The notes beneath the pieces were generated by a model. That model was not told the DNA's origin, made no database searches, and saw only the letters and a list, made by a program, of their open reading frames with translations. DNA of 64,000 bases from Capitulum mitella (Eukaryota > Arthropoda > Thecostraca > Pollicipedomorpha > Pollicipedidae): NCBI GenBank assembly GCA_030062745.1, contig CP099843.1, positions 21,736,583-21,800,582 of the forward strand, given 5' to 3'. A program made the translations under genes and the position numbers. This document shows positions 33,901 to 42,964 of this stretch, piece by piece. Numbering within the stretch: the first letter of the stretch is position 1; every line of letters starts with the position of its first letter.

Positions 33901-35262
33901 CGCAGGCGATATGGGCACATGAATGGGTTTGACTAAAATGTGCACCTCATTATAAAGTTTGCGCATATCTTGGTCACGCGGTGTCCCTTCAAAGCGAACG
34001 CTTTGAATTATCAGCTCATGAAACAAGGCTAATGGTTTATTCAATTCGCACACTGTTGCATCATGCCGACGCCCGATTTTCGTGTGCCACTGATAGCACT
34101 TCGATGAAAAGCAAATCACCGGAGCAGAATCTCAATGAAACGATCTCGGAGGCGCGCGGCAGGCGTAAGTCCAGATCTGGTAGCCAAATGAGAGGATCTC
34201 GGGCGTCTATACGTTGATTCGCGAGCTTGCAAGGAGCGCGTCACAGTGATCTCTCGTCGGGATCAAAGAGTGCTCAGCCCGGCCCGCGACGATAAGGAAA
34301 GTACATTCAGCGGCGGACACGAAAACGATGTCAATGGCGACTCAAATCGTCATTGTAAAAACCCTTCGGCCGATGTTATTTGATCATTGCGCTTGGGTTG
34401 GGTAATCAAATGCGTCGAGGTGTTTTAAAAGCATTTGCAGCCCCTTCTAGATGAGACATACCTTGGCACAGACACCAACCACCGCCAATGTTCTAGCCGA
34501 ATGATGTTCTCGACGCCCCCAGCTCATTTTCTTCCGCACTGGACCCCGATTTTACGTAAGCATCCCTTCCAGTTCGCAAGGATCAAAGCAAACTGGCGGC
34601 GATGCGAAACCGGAAAAAACACGCCAAGTCAGTCTGCCTGCTGACCGAGCTCTGGGCCCCGGCCGTCTCTGATCCAGCACACAGCGCCGCCCGCCCGCAC
34701 CCACCTGCGATATGTTGAGCCCGTTGAGCGGCAGACACTGCTCCTCCACCTTCTCGACGGCGCCGGTGCGCTTGTTCCGCTTCTCGGCCTCCAGGGCCAG
34801 GTACAGGTCCAGCACGGGCACCCCGCGCGAGCGGACGTCGCTCTCGGTCAGCGTGTTCACCATCAGCATCACCCAGACGGGCCGCTTCTGCCGCCAGTTG
34901 CCGGTGATGGCGTTGAACAGGTAGTCGGCGTAGAGGCCACGCCCGCGCTGGTCGGCCGTCATCCAGAGAGGCATCATGTGGCGCACGTAGTCCAGGTGCT
35001 TCTGCAGTCTCCGGTAGATGTCGGTGGGGAGCAGCTGGTCCAGCCGCGCGCCGGGCGGCAGCAGCTGGCACTTGGTCAGCGCCGAGACCGTCCGCGAGTC
35101 GGTCAGGTCCAGCTCGAAGTACACCGAGTCGGCCAGGTGGAAGGCGCGCTTCACGTTCTCCGGCACGTAGTCCCACACGCGGTTGTAGGGCACGTGGATC
35201 GTGCCGAAGAAGTAGGACGGAGGCTTGGCCTCCACCTTCCACATAAACGACGACTTCCGCGA
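3805..35262 (-). CDS. TIKI: TIKI-type Wnt-inactivating metalloprotease (TRABD2 family), six exons, signal-peptide exon not found
   Basis: TIKI proteins are membrane-tethered metalloproteases of the TraB/PrgY fold that clip the N-terminus of Wnt and block its signalling. Exons at 35262-34705, 21814-21662, 15873-15678, 5301-5211, 4472-4257 and 3988-3805 join in phase to about 465 residues. Counting from the first exon found, the first GX2H motif (GTIH in [10 protein letters not shown]) is at residues 20-23 and the second (GAGHFLG) has its His at about 304. Between them lie [85 protein letters not shown] and [17 protein letters not shown]. Near the end is the family motif [10 protein letters not shown], then a small-residue stretch and a hydrophobic tail ([14 protein letters not shown]) fitting a GPI or membrane anchor. 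Length and order match vertebrate TIKI proteins of about 500 residues. The signal peptide must lie upstream (above 35262) but could not be fixed. Confidence 0.95.
3989..4256 (-). other. TIKI last intron, 268 bp, with in-frame stop just past the donor
   Basis: GT at 4256-4255 and AG at 3990-3989. The phase fits (ACG AG|C GTG). Reading through the donor gives TGA at once. An earlier CCCCCAG acceptor candidate would place a stop in frame, so the GCATTTCAG site is preferred. Confidence 0.75.
4257..4472 (-). CDS. TIKI: TIKI stalk exon with [10 protein letters not shown]
   Basis: The acceptor is GTGCCCAG|GTACAATC at 4473/4472 and the donor is GACGAG|GTGAGG at 4257/4256. It enters in phase 2, completing an Arg codon, and encodes a basic Arg/Pro-rich stalk followed by [13 protein letters not shown], which matches vertebrate FNDLWVRIED. 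If the donor is not used, the frame reads Arg then TGA at 4253-4255. Confidence 0.92.
4473..5210 (-). other. TIKI intron, 738 bp
   Basis: This lies between the HFLG exon and the C-terminal stalk exon. I see only short purine- and G-rich runs and no conserved frame. Confidence 0.8.
5211..5301 (-). CDS. TIKI: TIKI exon carrying HFLGN, second catalytic motif
   Basis: The acceptor is CTGTTTTCCAG|GCCACTT at 5302/5301 and the donor is CGAAG|GTGAGT at 5211/5210. The 91 bp enter in phase 1 and leave in phase 2. It encodes (G)[19 protein letters not shown] through RERIR. The His completes the second GX2H motif. Confidence 0.95.
8821..8872. repeat. Perfect 20-bp inverted repeat with 12-nt loop
   Basis: The left arm is 8821-8840 (GGTGGTTTTCTGATGGTGTC) and the right arm 8853-8872 is its exact reverse complement. 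The 12-base loop is GATGGTGACACC. It sits in ACC-rich low-complexity DNA inside a TIKI intron. Confidence 0.9.
10013..10145. repeat. Dispersed repeat, copy 1 (partner near 61089-61225)
   Basis: It shares GATTTTCTTAAG, GGAGCTCAGTGTGAACTGAA, TGCAATGGTTT and GGGCCCGGGC in the same order and spacing with the stretch at 61089-61225. Identity is roughly three quarters by eye. A G/C-rich end follows both. Family unknown. Confidence 0.75.
10220..10600. repeat. GT-rich minisatellite with (GT)n run
   Basis: Imperfect repeats of GTGTCCGTAGTCTGGGTGT-like units run through 10220-10560 and lead into a pure GT run at about 10566-10588. Open frames on both strands are by-products of the repeat. Confidence 0.75.
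12786..12935. repeat. 75-bp tandem duplication
   Basis: Two copies with CCACCGGCC starting at 12791 and 12866 share CACGGTCAGGTCTTCTGATG and GTCAGTGAAGGAGACG with few differences. Confidence 0.85.
15678..15873 (-). CDS. TIKI: TIKI exon ending in FAFGA|G
   Basis: The acceptor is GTGCCGGCAG|CCGTCC at 15874/15873 and the donor is GCGCAG|GTCAGT at 15678/15677. The 196 bp end in phase 1. It encodes an Ala-rich lead, then [20 protein letters not shown] and FFFAFGA. The glycine of the second GX2H motif is split by the intron that follows. Confidence 0.95.
15895..16050. repeat. About 48-bp imperfect tandem repeat, three units
   Basis: Units share ACAGGTGACCGG followed by a GCTG-GATCACACGGA segment. 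It lies directly upstream of a TIKI exon on the transcribed strand, within the intron. Confidence 0.65.
19250..19720. repeat. 32-bp minisatellite, about 14 units
   Basis: The unit is CAGAGGTGTCACCGGCCGAC followed by CACAGACGTCCA. The CAGAGG core recurs at 19331, 19363 and 19395, exactly 32 bp apart. Because 32 is not a multiple of 3, all three + frames stay open and show a 32-residue period. It lies in a TIKI intron. Confidence 0.92.
21662..21814 (-). CDS. TIKI: TIKI exon [13 protein letters not shown]
   Basis: The acceptor is GCTCCGCCAG|GTGGTG at 21815/21814 and the donor is ATACCG|GTGAGG at 21662/21661. It has 51 codons in phase 0. It encodes [19 protein letters not shown] through [12 protein letters not shown] and ends DSSQIP. 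The adjoining text matches vertebrate TIKI, which reads FSQVIFALNQTL across the same junction. Confidence 0.95.
28080..28365 (-). mobile_element. Penelope-like retroelement fossil, reverse transcriptase fragment
   Basis: The - strand shows a block like the [20 protein letters not shown] motif, then the catalytic-loop region in the YxDD context ([15 protein letters not shown]) and [16 protein letters not shown]. These are the order and spacing of reverse transcriptase in Penelope-like elements of invertebrates. Only part of the domain is recognisable; the element is broken and looks old. The ends were not found. Confidence 0.7.
28649..28690. repeat. TCTG microsatellite
   Basis: An imperfect CTGT/TCTG run (CTGTCTGTCTGTCTGTCTG then degenerate units). 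Confidence 0.85.
28735..28890. repeat. CT-rich tandem repeat, four to five units
   Basis: Units of about 36 bp share CTCTCTCGCCAGGCAAAGAG and GCCGACCT. Confidence 0.7.
29760..30620. repeat. Degenerate repeat of GATTCCGGTT/GAATCGACTC words around an AT-rich core
   Basis: Words such as GGTTCCGAATTCGACTC and GAATGAGTCGATTCCGGAAC crowd 29770-29915 and again 30470-30600. Between them is a very AT-rich core (29930-30170). A similar word set occurs at 52005-52130. It looks like an old transposon or satellite remnant of unknown family. Confidence 0.4.
31176..31232. repeat. (CGG)n followed by (CCG)n, inverted triplet tract
   Basis: About eight GCG/CGG triplets are followed, after the spacer CGGGACCCT, by about seven CCG triplets. 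The two runs are self-complementary and could form a hairpin with about 21 bp of stem. It lies in a GC-rich block of a TIKI intron. Confidence 0.9.
34705..35262 (-). CDS. TIKI: TIKI exon with first GX2H motif
   Basis: The acceptor is GTCCGTTCCAG|TCGCGG at 35263/35262 and the donor is CGCAG|GTGGGT at 34705/34704. The 186 codons are in phase 0 at both ends. It encodes [30 protein letters not shown] and on to GLNISQ, most of the catalytic N-half. It is the longest and best conserved exon of the gene. Confidence 0.96.
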
Positions 35263-35997
35263 CTGGAACGGACAAGACGCAGTTAATTTCACAAGTAAGC
35301 TGCGTGATGCTGCGATTCGTTGACGGATGAGAATACGGCCTTATCTACACATAATGCATCCCAAGACAGAGAAGAAGCAATTTCCGCGTCAAAGCAAAGG
35401 CTTTCTGAAATAGTCAATTATCGGCGGTTATAAGACAGATATGTGCTGCTAAACACTAACAGACAGCTTTGTTACGCACGCTTCTTTACTCAACCTACGG
35501 CCTGAAAAAGTAATTTTTTAATGTTATTTAAAAGAACCGGTTGTCATGCACACACCTGTGTTGCGGTTCCAGTGCCATTGAGCTCATAACACGGTGCATA
35601 TCTCATCATCAGTGGTATAAAAGCCAAGGTTCATCGCAAACCGTCCATCAACTACAATCAGGTAGCCACTGCGGCGAACCTTTAAACTCTGGCTCTGAGC
35701 TCCGTTTGCGTGATGAAAACACGCCGCTGACATCTGCAGGCGCCGCGTGACATGCCGTCACGCTCCGCCGGCAATTCATAGCTGTTGCCCAATTCGCGCC
35801 CCGCCAATCTGTCAGCGGGCTGATATGTAGGCGATCCACGATCGGCCAGCGGTCCCCTGCTGGGTAATGACCGCCTCATCACGTGCGTCCGGCGCCGACG
35901 ATCCGTGTGAAGGCCGCCTCATCACACGTGTCCGGCAGCCGTTCCCCTAAACTGTTCAGCAGCGGCTCCCTCCTGCACCAGCTGCCCGCAGTGCAGA

Positions 35998-36395
35998 CGG
36001 CCGGCGCCCAGGGACAACTCCGGTTCCAGACAACGACGGCACCCCGGACAACTCCGGCTCCGGATCGTGGCGGCGCCCAGGGACAACTCCGGCCCCAGAC
36101 AGTGGCGGCGCCCCGGGACAACTTCGGCTCCAAACAACTCCGGCTTCAGACAGAGGCGGCGCCGCCGGGTCAACTTCGGCTCCAGACGGGCTGGCAGAGG
36201 CGGCGCCCTCGGCTCTAGTTGGGCCGACAGAGGCGGCGCTCCGGGACAACTCCAGCTCCAGACAGAGACGGTGTCCCGGAGCTGGAGCTCCGGGAGACGG
36301 AGTCGGAAACCTCCGGCTCCAGTCGGGCCGACAGAGGCGGCGCGCTCGGCTCCGGGCGGGCCGGCAGAGGCGGCGCCCTCGGCTCCAGGCGGCTG
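35998..36395. repeat. About 36-bp GC-rich minisatellite
   Basis: Units resemble GGCGGCGCCCCGGGACAACT followed by CCGGCTCCAGACAGA, repeated roughly ten times with variation. All frames are open over parts of it, which explains the open frames of 80-165 codons here. Confidence 0.8.
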
Positions 36396-37305
36396 ATAGG
36401 CATCGGGCCGTGTCGGCGGCGGCGGCGCGTCATTACAGGGCGCCAGGCCGCCGCCGCCCGGCCCGGTAACGAGCCCGCCCGGGACGAGCCGGAGCGGCCG
36501 GCAGTCGGCGGCCGGCGGCCGAGGCGCCTGCCGCCGCCAGCGTCACGGGGATGGAGAAGGGCGACGTCGCAGGAACAGCAAAATTTGAGGAGGTCGAGAC
36601 GGAAAAAGGAAAAAAAGAAGAGGAAAAGGGAACACAGGAGGCCAGCCGGCCGTCTCTCAGCACTGATGGCCGAAGGGGCAGACACCTGGAGGACCTGCCA
36701 CGTTCTAATTTAGTGGTATGCAGACGCAAAATTCGTCTGATAATACGTCCATAGGCCGAACGTGACATGAACACTTGAATGGCAGTCCAATAACGATAGA
36801 TGAATCGATGATAAAACGGATGAATAAGAATGTGATCTGGTACCCCAAAATCGCCGTTCATACTGGCCATCAGATCTGCTGACAGGAAAACCAGATAAGC
36901 TGAGACTATCCAATGGCTTTTTGACGAAACCAGGACCAAAACCGAAGTTCACAACGTATGTGTGGAAAGCAGTGCTACGCACACTCATAACTCTAGCTCG
37001 ACTTTTTCAGCAAAACAGTGCACTGACTTCCACAGATCAGCGCCAAACCACGATGTTTTGTGACGTCAGAAATCGCTCCAGCCATCGGTACCAATGTTAG
37101 ACCGCTGCATTTAGCAGCGTTTCATTCACCAGCGCATCGCAAGTACTCAGTATTACACTATATTACCGCCCAACGGACTGCTGAACATAATTGTCACCCT
37201 GTTTGGGCTGCCAGATTAGGCACAACCAGATCGGATTAAGATAGTTAATTTATTAATGTCCGAAATCATGGGATTACGTTTCGAAATGACTCAAATGACT
37301 CAGTG

Positions 37306-37346
37306 CACCAAATATTGTCCGACATGATGTCGGGCAATATTTGGTG
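37306..37346. repeat. Near-perfect 41-bp palindrome
   Basis: The left arm CACCAAATATTGTCCGACAT (37306-37325) and the right arm 37327-37346 differ from perfect complementarity at one position, which would be a G-U pair in RNA. The central spacer is one base. Confidence 0.9.
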
Positions 37347-38377
37347 TGACTACAAGTTATTTAGTTCGGGCAAAGAAACGCAAGACCAAGAGAGTTCTAG
37401 TATTATAAAACCTTCTAGTTACGTGTTGTAGAATAAGGTCAGGTTGGGCAGGCCAGGTGAGGTACGATGAAACACGTTAAGCTAGGCCAGGTTATAACCA
37501 GAAGATATACAGATTAAATTAGGTTAGGTACCGTCAGGTCGAAAAAGCATGACTGGGATTCTAGACCTTGGGCATCTAGGCCAGCGAAGGTCGCAACATG
37601 TCTGAGCTAGGATGGATGAAGTTCAGGTGTTTTTTTTTTTTTAATTTATTTTTTTTGTCAGGCTAGGTTAAGTTAAATGGTACGAGGTAACAACTTTCAG
37701 AAAATCAGCAGCACTGTGTAATGTGTTCGCAAACGCTTTGGGGTCTTCACTGAGCACGGAGAACGCTAACAAAGAGCTGTGTTGGTAAAGACGCCCGGCG
37801 TTGCCGAACAAGCTGGCTCTTAAGTTTACTAGTTTTCGACTCGTTCGGCCATTTTGCAGACGAATTTTTGCACGCAAACCAAACAAACCTCACTGGAGTA
37901 GGCTCGCATGGATAAACTGAGTGGACTGTGATTAAAATTATAAACCTCTTTTGCAGAATACACAAACAGTCATATATTCATAAATAACCTTTTCTCGTTT
38001 ATGAAAGCGGGACGGAGCACTTTAGCGAGACGTTTGACGTGAGTCATTCTAATATACGCTCTCCATCGCCACATGGTTCGCCGGCAAACAAAAATAAACT
38101 GATCGGACGACACTTTGCCCCATGACAGCGCCGACGGCACACCTAACAGCAGGTCGAGACAATCGCAGAGATGCGCAGGTAGCTCAGCCCCGGATGTTCT
38201 TGCGCCGGGTACCTTCCAGGCGCAAAAAGCGAGCGTGGGCTCTGTGCCCGTCAGTTGCGGCATTTACAGCCTCGTTTATATAAAGCGCCGTCCGTTTTTC
38301 GGCCCATCCGTCTGGCTCACCTGTTTGTCGCAGTACTCGGGCCGGCGCGACCTCCGCGTCTCGGCGACCCCCGCAAA

Positions 38378-39030
38378 AACGGCCACCGTCACCAGCTGAA
38401 ACAGAGGGCCACCGTTAACGGCTGAAACAAACCGGCCACTGTCACCAGTTGAAACAGAAGGCCACCGTTAACGGCTGAAAGAACCGGCCACCGTTAACGG
38501 CTGACACAAACTGGCCACCGTTAACGGATGACACAAACCGACCACCGTCACCAGCTGAAACAGAGGGCCACCGTTAAAGGCTGAAACAAACCGGCCACTG
38601 TCACCAGCTGAAACACAAGGCACCGTTAACGGCTGGAAAAACTGGCCACCGTTAACGGCTGAAAAAACCGGCCACCGTTAACGGCTGACACAAACCGACC
38701 ACCGTCACCAGCTGAAACAGAGGGCCACCGTTACCAACTGAAACAGAGGGCCACCGTTAACGGCTGAAAAAACAGCCACCGTTAACGGCTGAAACAAACC
38801 GGCCACCGTCACCAGCTGAAACAGAGGGCCACCGTTAACGGCTGAAACAAACTGGTCACCGTCGCCAGCTGGAACAGACGGCCATCGTTAACGGCCGAAA
38901 CAAACTGGCGACCGTCACCAGGTGAAACAAACAGTCGACCGCCACCCACTGAAGCAAACAGGCGAATGCCACCAGTTGAAACAACCGGGTGACCGTCACC
39001 AACTGAAACACAGACCATCAACAATTGAAA
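38378..39030. repeat. About 27-bp minisatellite with CCGTTAACGG palindromes
   Basis: About 24 units of two kinds mix: GGCCACCGTTAACGGCTGAA plus ACAAACC, and GGCCACCGTCACCAGCTGAA plus ACAGAG. The 10-bp palindrome CCGTTAACGG occurs ten times intact and twice with one change. CAGCTG occurs in most of the second kind. A shorter array of CATAAC-CC words follows at 39050-39110. Confidence 0.92.
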
Positions 39031-39479
39031 CAAACAAGGGGCAGTCGCCATAACGCGACCCAACTGCATCATAACACCATAACGCCATAACACCATAACT
39101 GCAACATAACGCGACCATCAACCTCCGAAACAAATGAGCCGCCACCGAATGCCGAAACACACGGGCACGAGACACCACTGTTGGCACGAGAATAACAGTC
39201 AGATCAAAATAATAATAACAGTCAGATCAACAAAACTGGATCTGCCCGGCCGTCACAGAGAAATACCGCTGAACCTTATCAGAGACGGGTTCGATCTTAT
39301 ACAACTCTGCTATGCCGCCACATAGGCAGGGCTGCCACTGCAGGCTGGCCTGGCCCGCTGTGTCTTCCCTGTCCGTTTCGTGCTGTTGAAGGTCCACGGC
39401 CGGTCGGCGGTTTTGTTCTCTGGGGCCACGCCTGAGCGAGGGACCCAGTTTGAGACGGAACCTGGGACCTGCTCGGCCA

Positions 39480-39710
39480 TGGGTAGCGGCCGTCTCGAGA
39501 CAGGAGGACACGGTCCTCGCAGTGTAGAGACCGGCCTGCGTGAAATACCATCTCGAGACAGGAGGGACCCGTGGTGGTCCTCAAGCCCGGCCGGGACGAG
39601 GGGCCGTCTCGAGACCGGAGACAGACAATACCCAGTGGAGGTACTCGCAGTACGAGGCTCGGCCGCAGCCGGGTGAAGAACCGTCTCGAGACAGGCAGGA
39701 CCTGGTGACG
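39480..39710. repeat. Irregular repeat with CGTCTCGAGACAGG core, four copies
   Basis: TCTCGAGAC occurs at 39493, 39551, 39607 and 39684, each followed by a GG-rich segment and a CTCGCAGT- or TTCGCAGT-like word. Spacing is uneven (56-77 bp). Confidence 0.6.
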
Positions 39711-42286
39711 GTGTTCGCAGTAAAGAGCGGGCTGCGGCCTCCCGCGGCGGCGGCCCGCGGCCCAGGGGCGGCCGCGGGGCGGTGATGGATGCTGCGGCCG
39801 GCGGCCGTCGTGCCGCCCAGCTGGACCCGTCGCCGCCCGCAGATCGATGATGGCCGCTATTAGAAGTGAATCGCAGAACGCGCGCCGCTAACCAGCTCTG
39901 ATGGACGAGCTGCCTCCTGTTAAATAACGAGAAAACGTCGTCGCCGGTCCGGGAACACTGGCCCGTGGCACGAGTTACCTTGAGCCGCTGCTGGATGCCT
40001 GCGGGTGAGGATTTCCCGCCGGCAAAACTTCGAACGGCGTGAACACGCAGAGTGCTAGGGTGCCTGGTTCCCAGCCCGCTTTTCAAAAGGGTCCCACGCG
40101 CCCTTTTCGTTGGCTGCCGAGCCGACCATGCCTGGCGGCGTGGCGAAGGGACGGAAGGCTCAGACAATGTCAGGCGACCATCCATCACCTGGACGTAAGC
40201 CGTGACTTCCCCGAAAAAATGGCCCGCTCGTCATGAGGTCTTAATCCCCGCAGCCGGATCCCCTCGATAACGGGTTCGTCCCCGCAAGACGTAGGCAAAC
40301 TGTACGCGGACCATCGCCGGGCCGTTGTCACAATTTGATGGTAATGAGCCGGCCCGGCGGCGGCGATGGCTCGGCCGGCCGGCCGCCGCGGCGCCTTTGA
40401 TCTGACGGCGCCGTCTCCCGGCTGCGTCACGTGACCGCCAGGTAGGGCCGGGCCCCAGCAGGGCGCCGCCGGCCGGCCACGGCCGCTGCCGCTGCCGGCC
40501 CGAGCGGGGTTCAGCGCGGCCAGAACGGAGCACTGCGGGCACGGCTCAGCAGCCGACCAGCGCCGCTGCTGGCAGTACAGCACAGCAGTACAGCCGGCGC
40601 AGAACGCTGAAGAGAATATCGAGCAGTGCAAACTGGACGGCTGCCGACGCATCGTCTCGCACGGCATGGCACAGCTACAGGCATTGCACCGTAACGAGAA
40701 TAGCGAACTGCCGGCAGAGCTGCCGGGGCAGGAAATTGCGCAGCACCGCATAGCTTTTGGCACAGCGTGCTACCCTGCACAGCACAGCTGCTGGCGCAAC
40801 GTGTTGCACGACACAGCAAAGCTACTACTAGTAGTGTGCAGTATCGCACAGCACCCTGACAAAAACGGCACTGCCGTCAGTCGGGACACCGCAGCTGCTG
40901 ACGTAGAGGACCGCACGGCGTAGCACAACCGTCGGCACAGTAAGCTGCCCGACACAGGCTGTGCCGCAGATCACAGCGCACGCCGCGCGCGGCACAGTGC
41001 GCCGTTCCACACGGCGCCGCGGACAGGCTCCGGTCCGCCGCCGCTCGGCAGCGCCCCGGCGCAGGTGTTAGTGTTTGCGCCGCGGGCCGGCTGGCGCCAC
41101 GAGCTGGAACAAATTGGTAATGGCACGGGCCCCAAACAGGGGTGCCGAATTTAAACGGCCCGACTCCGGCTCTTCCCTTGACCGGGTGGGGAGCGCAGCG
41201 TCACGGGTGGCACCGGGAGGTGAAACTGGTGTCGGGCGTGCGCTCAATTCTGCATCAGTCGGCGTTATCCCGAGGTAATGCTACAGTTAAAGGATACAAG
41301 GGAACATGTAGGTCTCTGCGGTATTGTTTTCTTCGGTAGGTCCAAATGTGAGTTATTGGATTCCTCAAAAATTGAGATGCGCCACAGCGCACTGAACAAC
41401 TGTTGTGTGTAGGGCAAGCTATGACACTGAGGTTAGATCACAAGCTGTTGGCGCGGTCGTGTAAACCAACAAACGTTGATTTAAGCGACTCAATTCAGGT
41501 AACTTATTGACATGAAGTGAAGTCCCCGCAAATCCTGGGCGCTACGAGCGTTTGTCAAACAAGATCAAAATTGGTCTTATTTGCTGCTTTGCTGAAGTGG
41601 ATGCAAAGCTCATGATTAGGACTGAGTCCCGGCCAAACTGCATGATGAAGCACCGATTAATGAAGTCCAAGGTGAGATTTTATCTAAGACAGCGCAGCTC
41701 GTGCCAGAGGCAAGAGGGCGGTCTACCACGTCAGGATGCGCTCGCGATAAAATTCCCTCCAATCGTGCACCGCTGCGCCCAAGAACAGCTGCATATTGCC
41801 GTTGCACATCAGTGATTGCTTGCCTGGGAGGCGCCATTAATGAGAAGCACAGTGTGCACTGATTGCGGGATTTCGCTCGGGGTCAGAAGGTTAATAGCAT
41901 GAAAAAGCGTCGAAACTTGCGGCGATTGAATGGTTATGCGCCCCGCGTCGTCATTTGGCCGGAAATGATAGCTGTCAGACACTCGGTGGTCAAATACTTG
42001 TCGAAAGTTTACAAACACATCACATGATACCTTTGGGCGCGTCGTCACAGGCACAGTCAACTACGCTCGTTCTACGTTAAGCGGGCGTTAATAGTATCGC
42101 AAACAAAACTGCATCCATCGTCGTGAGATACGGACTTCATACATAATGTACAAGAAAATAAACAAGAAAAAGCACTTAATCACCAGTTTATCCCAGCTTG
42201 AAATTTTACAAGCACCAGACCATATTACGGCAGGACAAAAATAAACGAAGCGGCCGAGGCATACCCACCATAAAAATGAGTCCATG

Positions 42287-42384
42287 ACGCAGTTCGCTTC
42301 GAACCCTCGAACTCATTTTCCCGGCTACGTAAATCACCGATCAAAAAAGCACTCACGCCTCAACCACTCGGCCATAATTCGTGC
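42287..42384 (-). repeat. tRNA-Ser/Leu-like sequence, probable SINE head
   Basis: On the - strand an RNA polymerase III A box, TGGCCGAGTGGTTGAGGCG (42374-42356), is followed about 50 bases later by a B-box-like GGTTCGAAG (42305-42297). The A box is of the class used by long-variable-arm tRNAs (Ser, Leu). The T-stem does not pair well and no sound acceptor stem forms, so this is more likely a tRNA-derived SINE or pseudogene than a working tRNA. The SINE body would run towards about 42090. Confidence 0.45.
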
Positions 42385-42964
42385 ACCGCCAGCCCGCTCG
42401 CCGCAGACCGTACGCACTCCCCCGGTTACTGGCGTCCAACTGGCCGGGGCCGGCGGCCAGCAGCGGCCGGAGCCTGCTGAACCTGCGAGCCCCGCGGCCA
42501 CAGCAGTCAGCTCCCCGGCGCCGGCGTCAACCAATCAGCGGCCGGCGCCGGCCCGGCCGGCCGCCAGACGCGGGTCGGGCCTGACCCGAGACGTACTGAG
42601 GGCCGTGGAAGGACATAGCGCCTCTGCGTGGCCGACTGACGCCTGATCAGGCGCGAGAATGGGCCCAACATTGGACGCGTGAGCCCAAGAGGCTGTGCGT
42701 CCTACCCCACGAACAAACAGAGCTCCTCCTGGACATCGACTTGTTGTTGCGTCAGGTCAGAGATGACCCAACATAGGCGTCCGGTACTGGTAAGAACACC
42801 TCCAGAGCAGCAGCCAGCTGCCGGCCAGCTGACGCCACCTCAGACCGGCTGAACTCGGCCGGCAGTGTTTAGTTGTTTTGGCTCGCTGGACGGGCGGCGA
42901 CTTCAGGGGTGATATCTGAGATCTCTGCTCTCGAGCGAGCCCGGCTGTCGAGCGGAGAGCGCAT

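Larger units (their letters stand above)
21815..34704 (-). other. TIKI intron, 12.9 kb
   Basis: It contains GC-rich low-complexity blocks near 22750-23550, 31000-31350 and 33400-33660, a more AT-rich stretch from about 24 to 30 kb, poly-G runs at 25319-25330 and 26187-26197, a Penelope-like fossil at 28080-28365, a TCTG run at 28649-28690, tandem CT-rich units at 28735-28890, a degenerate repeat at 29760-30620 and an inverted CGG/CCG tract at 31176-31232. No nested gene is recognised. Confidence 0.75.
35263..42964. other. Region upstream of the first TIKI exon found
   Basis: The missing TIKI signal-peptide exon and promoter should lie here or further right, but no candidate had both a signal peptide and a phase-0 donor I could trust. 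CpG-rich blocks at 36400-36560 and 40350-41060 are possible promoter regions. The rest holds minisatellites (35998-36395, 38378-39030), a palindrome (37306-37346), a poly-T run near 37629, irregular CTCGAGAC repeats (39480-39710) and a tRNA-like sequence (42287-42384). Confidence 0.6.

Noticed and set aside
36215-36685. Possible TIKI signal-peptide exon (GLLCSLFLFFFSFF on the - strand)
   Set aside because: The hydrophobic run comes from a purine-rich low-complexity stretch, and no phase-0 donor in a sensible place was found.
37435-37675. AGGTTAGGTT-like words suggesting arthropod telomere repeats
   Set aside because: They are scattered and interrupted, not a TTAGG array.
39310-40188. 292-codon open frame on the - strand
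   Set aside because: It follows the irregular CTCGAGAC repeat and GC-rich DNA, with no conserved motif or splice context.
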